A stretch of 64,000 nucleotides of DNA from Sterolibacterium denitrificans (GCF_900174485.1 NZ_LT837803.1:124001-188000), one strand, 5' to 3'; positions 34,699-43,773 are shown, numbered from the stretch's first letter. The notes: generated by a model from the sequence alone, not told the origin. Translations and numbers: made by a program.

Positions 34699-36195
34699 AT
34701 GAATCTGGCCATGGCCCTGGAGATGTCGGCGGAATGCTTCCCCGACCGCGTCGCCGTCACTTCCGACGGCAAGAACATGACCTATGGCGAACTGCTCGCC
34801 GCCGCCAGGCGCGCCGCCGCCGAGATCCAGGCCAGCGGGGCGAAGTACGTCGGCCTGCTCGACATCAGCAGCCTGGCCGTGCCGGTGGCGGTGTTCGCCT
34901 CGGCCTACGCCGGCGTGCCCTACGTGCCGCTCAACTATCGGCTGACCAAGCCGGAGCTGGAAGAATTGCTCGAACGCATCGCCCCGGCCTACCTCATCAC
35001 CGACACCCCCGCGATCAGCCCGCTGACCGTGCCCACCGGCGTACAGGTGGTCTTGCGCGAGGACTTCCTCGAACTGGCTCGCTCGACCGGCCCGCAGGTC
35101 GAGGCCGCGCCGGGCGAGCCGTCGGACGTGGCGATCCAGCTGTTCACCAGCGGCACCACCGGCAAGCCCAAGGCCGCCGTGCTGCGCCATGAGAATCTGA
35201 TGTCCTACATCCTCGGCACCGTCGATTTCGGCAATGCCGAGGAGACCGATGCCGTGCTGGTGGCCGTGCCGCCGTATCACATCGCCGGCATCTCGGCCGT
35301 GCTGAGTTCCACCTACGCCTGCCGGCGCATGGTGCAACTGCCGAACTTCGACGCCAAGGGCTGGCTGGAGCTGTGCCGCAACGAAAGGATCACCAATGCC
35401 TTCGTCGTGCCGACGATGTTCTCGCGCGTCATCGATTACCTGAATGAAACCGGCGAAGCCGCCAACCTGCCCGCGCTGCGCGCCATCGCCTACGGCGGCG
35501 GCAAGATGCCGCTGTCGGTGATCGAACGCGCCATGGAACTGCTGCCCGACGTCGATTACACCAATGCCTACGGCCTGACCGAAACCAGCTCGACGATCTG
35601 CCTCTTGACGCCGGACGATCACCGCAGCGGCGCGGCCAGCGACGATCCGGAAGTCAGGAAGCGCCTGACTTCGGTCGGCAAGCCGATCGGCTCCATCGAA
35701 CTGGTCATCCGCGATGACGACGGCAAGCCGCTGGAGCCGAACCAGGCCGGCGACATTTTCGTCCGCGGCGGCCAGGTGGCCGGCGAATACCTCGGCCTGG
35801 GCAGCATGCTCGACAAGGACGGCTGGTTCCCGACGCGCGACCGCGGCTATGTCGATAGTTACGGCTATGTCTATCTCGAAGGTCGGGCGGACGACGTCAT
35901 CGTGCGCGGCGGCGAGAACATCTCGCCGGGCGAGATCGAGGACGTGCTGCTCGAACATCCGGCCGTCTCCGACATCGCCGTGGTGGCGATTCCCGACGAG
36001 CAATGGGGCGAGAACGTCGGCGCGGCCATCGTCCTCAAGGACAAGGCCGCAGCCAGCGTCGAGGAACTGCAGGAATGGGTCAAGGCCCGCCTGCGCTCCT
36101 CGCGCGTGCCGGCGAAGATCATCTTCAAGGATCAACTGCCCTACAACGAAATGGGCAAGGTGCTGCGCCGCCTGGTGAAGCAGGACTTCGCGTAG
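34699..36195 (+). CDS. Acyl-CoA synthetase (class I adenylate-forming enzyme)
   Basis: A 498-residue ANL-superfamily ligase. The AMP-binding loop FTSGTTGKPKAAV sits near residues 150-165, the YGLTETSS motif near 293, and RDRGYVDSYGYVYLEGRADDVI with the C-domain hinge after it. The last lysine of the family (in GKVLRRLVK) is present and should form the acyl-AMP. It activates a carboxylic acid, likely a medium-chain, branched or alicyclic one, to its CoA thioester. It is the usual length. Neighbours are the 102-residue protein and the DUF1214-like protein, all rightward. Confidence 0.9.
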   Translation: MNLAMALEMSAECFPDRVAVTSDGKNMTYGELLAAARRAAAEIQASGAKYVGLLDISSLAVPVAVFASAYAGVPYVPLNYRLTKPELEELLERIAPAYLITDTPAISPLTVPTGVQVVLREDFLELARSTGPQVEAAPGEPSDVAIQLFTSGTTGKPKAAVLRHENLMSYILGTVDFGNAEETDAVLVAVPPYHIAGISAVLSSTYACRRMVQLPNFDAKGWLELCRNERITNAFVVPTMFSRVIDYLNETGEAANLPALRAIAYGGGKMPLSVIERAMELLPDVDYTNAYGLTETSSTICLLTPDDHRSGAASDDPEVRKRLTSVGKPIGSIELVIRDDDGKPLEPNQAGDIFVRGGQVAGEYLGLGSMLDKDGWFPTRDRGYVDSYGYVYLEGRADDVIVRGGENISPGEIEDVLLEHPAVSDIAVVAIPDEQWGENVGAAIVLKDKAAASVEELQEWVKARLRSSRVPAKIIFKDQLPYNEMGKVLRRLVKQDFA

Positions 36196-36245
36196 CAGCC
36201 TTGAGGCTTCCTGCGCAAACGGCAGGAATGGAGGAATAGGAAGCG

Positions 36246-36279
36246 CGTCATTTCCGCGTGCAAGAAAGCGGGAATGACG
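36246..36279. repeat. REP-like imperfect hairpin
   Basis: CGTCATTTCCGC and GCGGGAATGACG form a 12-bp stem with one mismatch around a 10-nt loop. It lies between the ligase and the DUF1214-like gene and belongs to the same dispersed family. Confidence 0.5.
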
Positions 36280-36320
36280 ACCGATGGCGTTCCGCGGCAA
36301 GTCGTCCAGCGAGGTCTGAA

Positions 36321-37541
36321 ATGAACGATCCGGCACTCGATTCCGTTCTCAGCGGCGCCACCTGGGAAGCCTTCTGCGACACCCTCAAGCGCGCCGGCCA
36401 GCAGATCCTGCGCCCCGAAGCACCGGACGACGCCTTCAACCGCGCCGAAGGCTGGCGCTATCTTTCCCGCCTCATCCGCATCGCACTGGAAATGCACGTC
36501 GAATACGCCGATCCGCGCTGGCCCGGCTTCATCCAGCCTTCGCACGAGACGGTCAAGATCGGCGGCGACAATCCCGACAACCTCTATCTCTCGGCGCGCA
36601 TCGACGGCCGCTACGACTATCGCGTATGGGGCACGCGCGGCAGCGTCTCCGCGCTCGGCTTTTCCACCAAGAGCGGCGGCTATGCCGCCAACCGCGACGG
36701 CCGCATGGAGTGCAACGGCTTCATCGACGCCGCGCAGATGAACCTCGATGAGGACGGCAACTTCGAGCTGATCCTCAGCCAGCAGCCGCCATCCGGCCGG
36801 CCCGGCAAACCCGGCAACTGGCTGCCGATGCGCGCCGACACCAATCAACTGCTGGTGCGCCAGACTTTCCTCGACCGCGCAACCGAGCAACCGGCGCGGA
36901 TCCATATCGAACGCCTGGGAGGCGATGCGGCCACCGCTGCACCCGCTACGCCCGCCGCGCTCGACCCCGCCACCCTGCACGAAAACCTGCAGCGCGCCGC
37001 CCGCTTCGTCGAAAATACCGCCCGCCTCTTTGCCGACTGGGCGCAGCTATTTCAGACCCAGGAGGCGAACACCCTGCCGCCGCGCGACCAGGCCATGTTC
37101 CAGGCCGCAGGCGGCGATCCGAACATTTTCTACTACCACGGCTACTGGCGGCTGGCACCCGACGAGGCGCTGGTCATCGAACTCGAACGCAGTCCCGACT
37201 GCGACTTCTGGAACTTCCAGGTGGACAACTACTGGATGGAGTCGCTCGACTATCGCTACCATCGCGTCCACCACAACGCGCACACGGCCCGGCCCAATCC
37301 CGACGGCAGCCTCACGCTGATCGTCGCCCACCGCCCATGTTCCGGTTCCGGCCTCGGCGCCGCTCATCCCAACTGGCTGGAAACCGCCGGCCACGATCTG
37401 GGCACCATGTGCTTCCGCCTGATCGGCGCCCGGGAACCCATGCAGCGCCACCATCCGCAAACGCGGGTGGTGAAGCTTGCCGAGCTTTCTGCGCGCTACG
37501 CCCCCGCCGACGCGCTCAACCCAGCAGCTTGTTCGCCTTGA
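36321..37541 (+). CDS. DUF1214-like protein
   Basis: A 406-residue soluble protein whose C-terminal half resembles DUF1214, often found with DUF1254 in pathway-linked proteins. Visible segments are FYYHGYWRLAPDEALVIE, FWNFQVDNYWMESLDYRYHRV and IVAHRPCSGSGLGAAHPNWL. Two Trp-rich strands and His-rich loops (HRVHHNAH) may form a binding site. No signal peptide. The start ATG is the first plausible one after the hairpin. The gene overlaps the convergent CoA-transferase by 26 bp at the 3' end. Its function is unknown. Confidence 0.6.
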   Translation: MNDPALDSVLSGATWEAFCDTLKRAGQQILRPEAPDDAFNRAEGWRYLSRLIRIALEMHVEYADPRWPGFIQPSHETVKIGGDNPDNLYLSARIDGRYDYRVWGTRGSVSALGFSTKSGGYAANRDGRMECNGFIDAAQMNLDEDGNFELILSQQPPSGRPGKPGNWLPMRADTNQLLVRQTFLDRATEQPARIHIERLGGDAATAAPATPAALDPATLHENLQRAARFVENTARLFADWAQLFQTQEANTLPPRDQAMFQAAGGDPNIFYYHGYWRLAPDEALVIELERSPDCDFWNFQVDNYWMESLDYRYHRVHHNAHTARPNPDGSLTLIVAHRPCSGSGLGAAHPNWLETAGHDLGTMCFRLIGAREPMQRHHPQTRVVKLAELSARYAPADALNPAACSP

Positions 37542-38745
37542 TCGCCGCGATCTTCGCCGCATCGTAGCCGAGCACGTCGCGCAGCACTTCGTCGCTGTGC
37601 TGGCCGACGGTCGGCGCCTTGGCCGGCTCGGGCATCCGCTCGCCGACGAACTGTACCGGGAAGCCGAGCATGTCGGCGCCGTGTTCTTCGTGCGGCCAGA
37701 CCTTGAAGCGATCCTGGAACTGCGGATCATCGACGATGTTCCGCGGCGTATTCACCGGCGCCAGCGGCGTGTTGGCCTGGATGCCGAACGCCAGCCATTC
37801 CCTGGTGGTCCTGGTCTTGAAGATGTCGCGCAACTCGGCCTGCAGTTCGCGGTTGCCGCGCGCATGGTCGGCAAATTTGGAACCCGGCCATTTCTCGAAC
37901 AGGTCGGCGCGCCCCAGCCCCTCGCAGAAATTCTTCCAGAAGGCCTGCTCCGAGGCCATGAACAGCACGTGGCCGTCCTTCGATTCGTACATCTGGTAGC
38001 GCACGCCTTCCTTCATGCCGGCAGTGGCCACCGGACGGCGCTTGTAGCCGTCGGACTTGTTGCCGGTGACCACATCCTCCGGCCGCGCGTAGGCCATGTA
38101 GGACTCGCTGCGATACCAGTCGAAGGCGGCGGCGGCGTCGGATTGCGCCAGCTCCATGAAGCAGCCTTCGCCCGTCGCGCGGGCGCGGATCACCCCGGCC
38201 AGCACGCCCAGGCCGCCAAACAGCGGCGCGGCATTGATGCCGATGCTGACGTGCTCGGGGATGTAGCAGTAACCTTCCTCGTCATACGCCGGCATGACCA
38301 CACCCGCCCAGGTGTCGTAGGCGATGCCGTGCGAGGGCATGTCGCGGTAGGGGCCGGTCATGCCGTAGCCGGAGACGGTGATGAAGACGATCTTCGGATT
38401 GATCTTCTTCAGGTCTTCATAGCCCAGGCCGTATTTCGCCAGCGCGCCCGGCTTGGAGGCTTCGATCACCACGTCGGCATCCTTCACCAGATCGCGGTAA
38501 ATCTGGCGCGCCTCTTCCTGCTTGAGATCCAGGGTGATGCTCTTCTTGCCGCGATTCAGGTGGTAGTGCATCAGGGATACGCCCTCGATGATCGGCCAGG
38601 TCATTTCGCGGATGTAATCGCCGGAGGGGGACTCGACCTTGATGACCTCGGCCCCCAGATCGACGAGCGCGGTGGTGATGGCGGCCGGGCCGAGAATGGA
38701 GCTTTCGATGATGCGCAGGCCGGCGAGCGGAAACTGTTGGTTCAT
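37516..38745 (-). CDS. CaiB/BaiF CoA-transferase
   Basis: A 409-residue class III CoA-transferase of canonical order. It starts MNQQFPLAGLRIIESSILGPAAITTALVDLGAEVIKVES and has the LNRGKKSITLDLK segment, YGMTGPYRDMPSHGIAYD, and the catalytic-type ELAQSDAAAAFDW block; the small domain ends with KTRTTREWL. A CoA-transferase of this kind takes CoA from a donor acid. The open frame continues 47 codons upstream but with non-family sequence; ATG 38745 is right. It converges on the DUF1214-like gene with a 26-bp overlap. Confidence 0.9.
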   Translation of the reverse strand: MNQQFPLAGLRIIESSILGPAAITTALVDLGAEVIKVESPSGDYIREMTWPIIEGVSLMHYHLNRGKKSITLDLKQEEARQIYRDLVKDADVVIEASKPGALAKYGLGYEDLKKINPKIVFITVSGYGMTGPYRDMPSHGIAYDTWAGVVMPAYDEEGYCYIPEHVSIGINAAPLFGGLGVLAGVIRARATGEGCFMELAQSDAAAAFDWYRSESYMAYARPEDVVTGNKSDGYKRRPVATAGMKEGVRYQMYESKDGHVLFMASEQAFWKNFCEGLGRADLFEKWPGSKFADHARGNRELQAELRDIFKTRTTREWLAFGIQANTPLAPVNTPRNIVDDPQFQDRFKVWPHEEHGADMLGFPVQFVGERMPEPAKAPTVGQHSDEVLRDVLGYDAAKIAAIKANKLLG

Positions 38746-38932
38746 GGTGACTACCTCGGGGCGGAAAAAGAAAATGGGCGGCAGCGGAAGGAAAAAGCTT
38801 ACCAGTCCAGACTGGCCAAGGTTGGAAAATAAACAAGCCGCTCTGCGCCGGGCTCGCGGCCAAATTTCTGATCGGGCCGTTTTCATGTCATTTCAGGCCA
38901 GGCGGGACAGACGAAGCCGGCAGCGGCTCGTT

Positions 38933-38938
38933 TAGAAT
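38933..38938 (+). promoter_or_regulatory. Possible -10 of the lemA operon
   Basis: TAGAAT is located 70 bp upstream of the lemA ATG; the -35 region is weak. The remaining intergenic DNA (38746-38932) also has a 14-bp inverted repeat CCAGTC-CA-GACTGG at 38802-38815, a possible operator for either divergent gene. Confidence 0.35.
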
Positions 38939-39007
38939 GGCCGCGGCATTGAACGACCAGGCCAGACAACCATCCACTATCCACGGCCACGCGCCAGAGG
39001 AGGCAGC

Positions 39008-39580
39008 ATGAGCATCGTCACAATGATCGTCCTGGGACTCATCGTCGTCGTGCTGATCTACGGCGTCATGCTCTACAACGGGCTGGTGCAGGTCAAGCAT
39101 GCCGTGGCCAAGGCCTGGGCGAATATCGACGTGCTGCTCAAGCAGCGGCATGACGAATTGCCCAAGCTGGTCGAAACCTGCAAGCAGTACAAGCAATTCG
39201 AGCAGGACACCCTGCAGCGCGTCATCGAGGCGCGCAGCCAGGTGCACGCGGCGCGCGAAGCGCAGGACATTCCGGCGCTGGGCCAGGCCGAAGGCGCGCT
39301 GCGCATGGGCCTGGGCCGGCTGTTCGCCATCGCCGAGGCCTATCCCGAACTCAAGGCCAACGAGAGCTTCCTGCTGCTGCAAAGCCGCATCAGCGCGCTC
39401 GAAAACGGCATCGCCGACCGCCGCGAACTGTACAACGACGCGGTCAACATCAACAACGTGCGCATCGAGCAGTTCCCCGACGCCATCCTCGCCCGGATGT
39501 TCAACTTCCCGGCCAGGCCGCTGCTCGAATTCAGCCAGGAAGAAAAGACCGATGTCGACATGAAGACGCTGTTCGGCTGA
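39008..39580 (+). CDS. lemA: LemA family protein
   Basis: A 190-residue LemA protein. It has one N-terminal membrane helix (about residues 4-22) facing the cytoplasm's outside, then a four-helix bundle that opens YNGLVQVKHAVAKAWANIDVLLKQRHDELPKLV, the family signature, and ends in the MFNFPARPLLEF motif. LemA proteins are membrane-bound, of unsettled function. The ATG is 10 bp after a GGAGG site. It is followed at 18 bp by a GIDE-domain protein, so the two form an operon. Confidence 0.92.
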   Translation: MSIVTMIVLGLIVVVLIYGVMLYNGLVQVKHAVAKAWANIDVLLKQRHDELPKLVETCKQYKQFEQDTLQRVIEARSQVHAAREAQDIPALGQAEGALRMGLGRLFAIAEAYPELKANESFLLLQSRISALENGIADRRELYNDAVNINNVRIEQFPDAILARMFNFPARPLLEFSQEEKTDVDMKTLFG

Positions 39581-39598
39581 ACCAGCAAACGTCCCGCC

Positions 39599-40501
39599 AT
39601 GTCGTTTTCCCTGCGGCGCGAATATGGCCGGCTGATCACTTCCGGCAGCCAGCTGCTCCTGCTGGTCATCGGCTTTCAGGTCGACTCCCCGCTGGGCATG
39701 TTCATCTGTCTGGCCTTGATGGCGCCCATCAGCCTGCTGGCCTGGAGCTCGGCCTACCGACGCGCCCGCGCCATCGACGATACGCCGACCTCGAAGATCG
39801 CCTCGGCCGCCCAGGGCTATGTCGAATTGATCGGCAACGGCCAGCCGCTGGCCGGCCTGCCCGTCCTCAGCCCGCTGAACCATCTGCCCTGCCTGTGGTA
39901 TCGCTACACCATCGAGCGACGCGACCACCGCAACAACAAATGGGTGACGGAAAGCCAGGGCGAGAGCACGGCATCCTTCAGCCTCGATGACGGCAGCGGC
40001 GAGTGCCTAGTCGATCCGGCGGGCGCCGAGATGCTGATCACAAAAAAGGAAAGCTGGACCAAGGACAACCGGCGCTATACGCAGTGGCTGCTCATCGTCC
40101 GCCAGGAAATCTACGTGCTCGGCAACTTCGTCACCCACAGCGGCCTCGACGTCGATCTCAATGTGGATGAAGAGGTCAAGCAACTGCTGGCCGAATGGAA
40201 AAGCCGGCCGGCGGAACTGCTGCGGCGTTTCGATCTCGACAGGAACGGCGAAATCGATCTGCGCGAGTGGGAGCTGGCGCGCGAGCAGGCGATCCGCGAA
40301 GTGCGCGAGCGGCGCCGGGACGTGCTGGCCGCGCCGGATCTGCACGTCATGCAGCAACCGGACAACGGGCGCCTCTATCTCATCTCCGACCTCAATCCGT
40401 CGCGCCTGTCCCGCCGCTATCGTCTCTGGACGTGGTTCCACATCGCGGTCTTCTTCGCCGCCCTGATCGCCCTGCCGGTGACCTGGGCGCGCATCGGCTG
40501 A
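39599..40501 (+). CDS. GIDE-domain membrane protein with an EF-hand loop
   Basis: A 300-residue protein. Hydrophobic segments lie at about residues 15-52 and 276-296, so it is an integral membrane protein at both ends. Residues about 85-185 match a GIDE (MUL1-like) domain: LPCLWYRYTIERR, then FSLDDGSGECLVDPAGAE. Inserted at residues 212-223 is a textbook EF-hand loop, DLDRNGEIDLRE, with acids or Asn at positions 1, 3, 5, 9 and 12. It follows lemA by 18 bp; the pair recurs in bacteria, whereas the EF-hand is unusual. Role unknown, calcium binding inferred. Confidence 0.75.
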   Translation: MSFSLRREYGRLITSGSQLLLLVIGFQVDSPLGMFICLALMAPISLLAWSSAYRRARAIDDTPTSKIASAAQGYVELIGNGQPLAGLPVLSPLNHLPCLWYRYTIERRDHRNNKWVTESQGESTASFSLDDGSGECLVDPAGAEMLITKKESWTKDNRRYTQWLLIVRQEIYVLGNFVTHSGLDVDLNVDEEVKQLLAEWKSRPAELLRRFDLDRNGEIDLREWELAREQAIREVRERRRDVLAAPDLHVMQQPDNGRLYLISDLNPSRLSRRYRLWTWFHIAVFFAALIALPVTWARIG

Positions 40502-40507
40502 GGCCTT

Positions 40508-40534
40508 GCCGGCGTGCGTGATTTTTGCGCCGGC
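40508..40534. terminator. Possible bidirectional hairpin between convergent genes
   Basis: A 7-bp stem, GCCGGCG with CGCCGGC, closes a 13-nt loop holding TTTTT. It fills the 33-bp space between the GIDE gene and the SDR stop. No T-run follows. Confidence 0.3.
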
Positions 40535-41299
40535 TCAGACGATGATCGTGCCGCCGTCGACGTGGATGTTCTGTCCGGTGATCCAGCGCCCGTCGTTCGA
40601 CACCAGCGCGGCCACGGCATCGGCAATGTCCCCGGGCTGACCGAGGCGCTTCATGGCGGCGAGGCTGGCGCCGACCTTGCGCAGCATCTGGGCATCGCCG
40701 CCTTCCAGCATCGGCGTATCGGTCATCCCCGGCGAAACGATATTGACCGTGATGCCGCGCGGCGCCAGTTCGCGCGCCAGCACCTTGGCGAAGGCCTCCA
40801 GCGCCGCCTTGCTGCCGGCGTACAGCGCCATGCCTTCGCTGTTGGCGACGGTGATGCCGCTGGAAATATTCACGATGCGTCCGCCATCGCCGATGCAGCG
40901 CGCCGCCTCGCGGCACATCATGAACGTACCGCGCGCATTGACGGCAAAGAGGCGGTCGTAATCCGCCATGTCGATATTCCTGAAGGACTTCATGTGGCCG
41001 ATGCCGGCATTGTTGATGACCACGTCGATGCGACCGTAACGCTCGCGAGCCGCCGCGAACAGCGCCTGCACCTCGGCCTCGACGCGGATGTCCGCCTGCA
41101 GCGCGCAAGCCGTGCCGCCGGCGGCAACGATGCCTTCCAGCGTTTGCTGCGCGCCGGCAGCGGAACGCGCATGGGCAACCACGACGCGCAGGCCGTCGCG
41201 CGCCAGGCGCTGGCAGATGGCGCGGCCGATGCCGCTGCCGCCGCCGGAAACGATGGCGACGCGCCGTTCATCGGCCTGCGCAGGATCCTTGTCGTTCAT
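40535..41299 (-). CDS. Short-chain dehydrogenase/reductase
   Basis: A 254-residue classical SDR, NAD(P)-dependent, acting on a hydroxyl/ketone. It has VSGGGSGIGRAICQ for the cofactor, NNAGIGHMKS, the ISSGITVAN strand with catalytic Ser, and YAGSK as the Tyr-Lys dyad. The GGTIIV C terminus is family-typical. FabG/PhaB-like or a ring dehydrogenase are both possible. The frame is open a further 82 codons upstream but lacks homology; I chose the ATG 41299. It is convergent with the GIDE gene. Confidence 0.9.
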   Translation of the reverse strand: MNDKDPAQADERRVAIVSGGGSGIGRAICQRLARDGLRVVVAHARSAAGAQQTLEGIVAAGGTACALQADIRVEAEVQALFAAARERYGRIDVVINNAGIGHMKSFRNIDMADYDRLFAVNARGTFMMCREAARCIGDGGRIVNISSGITVANSEGMALYAGSKAALEAFAKVLARELAPRGITVNIVSPGMTDTPMLEGGDAQMLRKVGASLAAMKRLGQPGDIADAVAALVSNDGRWITGQNIHVDGGTIIV

Positions 41300-41495
41300 T
41301 GCCTCACTCCCGATAACGAAGATGAATGCCGCGGGTCTGCTGGAGTAATATGCCGGTCTTGAGTGGTAGCGAAAACAGCAACCAGCCGCCAGCAACCACA
41401 CCCACCACTCACATCCCCGCCCCGCCACGGCTTCCCGCTTCCCGCATCCTGCATTGCACATCACTCGACGAAGGAAGAAATACAGGGAGTGAATT

Positions 41496-41741
41496 ATGAC
41501 CGCAAACACCAATTTGCAGACCCGCGCCAAGGTGTCCATCCTCACCGGCAGCTATCAGATCAAAGGTTATGTCGAGCTGATCAACGGTGCCCGGATCACC
41601 GACCTGATGAACGGCTCCAAGGAATTCATCGCCGTCACCGAAGCCGAGGTCTATGAAGTCGGCGGCAACCTGCGGCATGTGTTGAGCACGCCTTTCCTCA
41701 ACGTCTGCCGCAACCACATCCAGATCATCGCGCCGCTCTGA
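41496..41741 (+). CDS. Small hypothetical protein, probable beta barrel
   Basis: An 81-residue protein of unknown function. The pattern is mostly beta: VSILTGSYQIKGYVELINGARITDLMNG, FIAVTEAEVYEVGG and HIQIIAPL, which suggests a compact SH3-like or OB-like barrel. One cysteine only. A clean AGGGAG lies 8 bp before the ATG. The thioesterase starts 38 bp later in the same direction. Upstream (41376-41465) is a C-rich, G-poor tract. Confidence 0.6.
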   Translation: MTANTNLQTRAKVSILTGSYQIKGYVELINGARITDLMNGSKEFIAVTEAEVYEVGGNLRHVLSTPFLNVCRNHIQIIAPL

Positions 41742-41778
41742 GCAGGCGCCGCCCCGCACCCTCACCGGAACCATCGTC

Positions 41779-42483
41779 ATGAATACCCAGAATCCCCCTG
41801 AACCCGGCGCATCCACAGCGACAGTCAGCTTTCCCGAACCCATCGAAGACAACGACATCCTGCGCGAAAAGCGCCGCGCCGGCGCCGCCTTGCGCCGCAT
41901 CATCGACGGCATCATCACGAAGCATCCCGAAGTCGACACCATGGCCGCGCTGGCCGATCGCCTCGAAGTCCTGGCCGACAGCTTCAACAGCATGCCCGAC
42001 AAGGCCGTGCGCACCAGCTTCGGCCATCGCATCAGCGCCGAGGACGTGCGCGACTTCATCGAATTCAGCCCGCTCACCGGCAGTGCAAACCCGGTCGCCG
42101 CGCCGCTCAGGCTATGGACCGACAATGGCCGGGCCGTGGGCAGCGTGACGTTCGGCCGCAGCTTCGAAGGCGCGCCCGGCGTGGTGCATGGCGGTTTCGT
42201 CGCCGCCATCTTCGACGAGATACTTGGCTTCGCGCAGGGTTTTTCCGGCCGGCCGGGCATGACCGGCACGCTCACCATCACCTATCGCGCGCCCACGCCC
42301 CTGCTCACCGAACTGCGCATCGAAGGCAGCTATGACGGTACGGAAGGCCGCAAGATCCACACCAGCGGCAAGCTCTACGCCGGCGACACCCTGCTCGCCG
42401 AGGCACGCGGCCTGTTCATCAGCTTGACGGACGAGCAATACGCCTCGGTGGCGGCAATGCAAAATTCCTCTACGGACGACTGA
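41779..42483 (+). CDS. PaaI-type hotdog-fold thioesterase
   Basis: A 234-residue hotdog protein. The core GVVHGGFVAAIFDEILGFAQGF, with the His-Gly-Gly-x8-Asp/Glu layout, is the PaaI-type active site (about residues 135-155), followed by MTGTLTITYRAPTPL. The first 90 residues are an extra helical region with no clear domain; the fold proper begins near residue 100. It should hydrolyse an acyl-CoA, maybe an aryl or short-chain one. A hypothetical gene precedes it by 38 bp, so they may share a transcript. It converges on the chemoreceptor. Confidence 0.85.
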   Translation: MNTQNPPEPGASTATVSFPEPIEDNDILREKRRAGAALRRIIDGIITKHPEVDTMAALADRLEVLADSFNSMPDKAVRTSFGHRISAEDVRDFIEFSPLTGSANPVAAPLRLWTDNGRAVGSVTFGRSFEGAPGVVHGGFVAAIFDEILGFAQGFSGRPGMTGTLTITYRAPTPLLTELRIEGSYDGTEGRKIHTSGKLYAGDTLLAEARGLFISLTDEQYASVAAMQNSSTDD

Positions 42484-42537
42484 GCGCCGAATGCCGGCGC
42501 GATGATGAGGGCGGGGATCCGGAGTCTCCGCTCTCCC

Positions 42538-43695
42538 TCAGGTCGTGAAGCCGTTCGCCAGGCTGTTCGAGCGATCCGTCAGACTGCGCAGTTCGCGCAC
42601 CGTCTCGCCGACTTCACCCGCGCTGCGGGTATTGATGGCCGCCAGGCTCTCGAGCTGGGCCATCTGACGGGCGACGCTGTCGGCATCGCTGCGGATCGCC
42701 GCCGAAGCTGCGGCGGTATGCTGACCGAATTCGACCGAGCGGCCGATCAACTCCTGACTCCGGTTCATGATCTGGCCGATCCGGCCCGAAGTGTCGGCCA
42801 GCGCGTTCAGGGCATCGGCCTGACCGTGCATCTGCGCGCTGGCCTCGGAAATTCCGTCGATGATGGCGATCACGGTCCGGTTGATGTTGTCCAGGCTGGT
42901 CTGGGTACGTTCGGCCAGTTTGCGCACCTCGTCGGCCACGACCGCGAAGCCGCGTCCCTGCTCGCCGGCGCGGGCAGCCTCGATCGCCGCATTGAGGGCC
43001 AGCAAGTTGGTCTGGTCGGCAATCTCCACCACCGAACCGAGAATCTGACGGACTTCCTCGGCGCCGGCCGAGAGCTGGCCGAATCGCTGGGCCAGTTCCT
43101 TGCCGTGCTTGACGCTGCTGTCGACGCCGGAAAGCATGCCGATGATCTCGGTACGGCTGGTATCCAGGCTCTCCTTGGTGAGCGTCAGCTCGTCGCAGGC
43201 CTGCGCGGCCTCATGCGCCAGGCTTTCGATGCGCTCGCAAATGTCCACGCTGTTGGTCGTGGTCTGGCTGATGATGCGGGTCGTTTTGTCGATGCTGTCC
43301 ACGATCTCGCTGGTGTATCCGTCGAGGCGCGTGGCGATGCCGACCTGCTCCCGGGCAGCCGCCTTGATTTCATCGATCGAGCGACGGACGTTGTCGCGAA
43401 AACCTTCGATGACCTCGATGACACTGCGGATTTCGGCATTCAGCGTGGCATTCACGTTGCAGGATTGCGACAGGTCGCGCTGGCCGAAGTGGCGCAGATA
43501 GGCCGACAGCTCGGCCAGCGCCTGCACTCCCCAGCGCTTCTCGTCGGCGTCGTGGACCACGATGACTAGGGCAACCACGGCCTGAACGATCTGGCCGATC
43601 AGGTTATCGGTGAAAAAGAGCGCATTGCCGATCAGTAAGGTGATGCCCAGCCAATGCACCAGACGCATGCGGAAAAACAGGGATTGGAATGACAT
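42538..43695 (-). CDS. Membrane methyl-accepting chemotaxis protein with no periplasmic domain
   Basis: A 385-residue chemoreceptor. Two hydrophobic stretches at about residues 9-30 and 31-50 put the N terminus in the membrane, with no periplasmic ligand domain between them. After a linker with helical repeats, the signalling region (about 160-385) has the highly conserved hairpin [20 protein letters not shown] and EVRKLAERT. It may sense membrane or cytoplasmic signals. An unusual C-terminal NSLANGFTT end lacks the CheR-binding pentapeptide. The gene stands alone. Confidence 0.88.
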   Translation of the reverse strand: MSFQSLFFRMRLVHWLGITLLIGNALFFTDNLIGQIVQAVVALVIVVHDADEKRWGVQALAELSAYLRHFGQRDLSQSCNVNATLNAEIRSVIEVIEGFRDNVRRSIDEIKAAAREQVGIATRLDGYTSEIVDSIDKTTRIISQTTTNSVDICERIESLAHEAAQACDELTLTKESLDTSRTEIIGMLSGVDSSVKHGKELAQRFGQLSAGAEEVRQILGSVVEIADQTNLLALNAAIEAARAGEQGRGFAVVADEVRKLAERTQTSLDNINRTVIAIIDGISEASAQMHGQADALNALADTSGRIGQIMNRSQELIGRSVEFGQHTAAASAAIRSDADSVARQMAQLESLAAINTRSAGEVGETVRELRSLTDRSNSLANGFTT

Positions 43696-43773
43696 GGCGG
43701 CTCCCCGGGCGGAATGGGTGCAGCTATCTTACCCAGCCGCAAGCGCCTTGAGCAACATGAAGCAGGCATGCAA

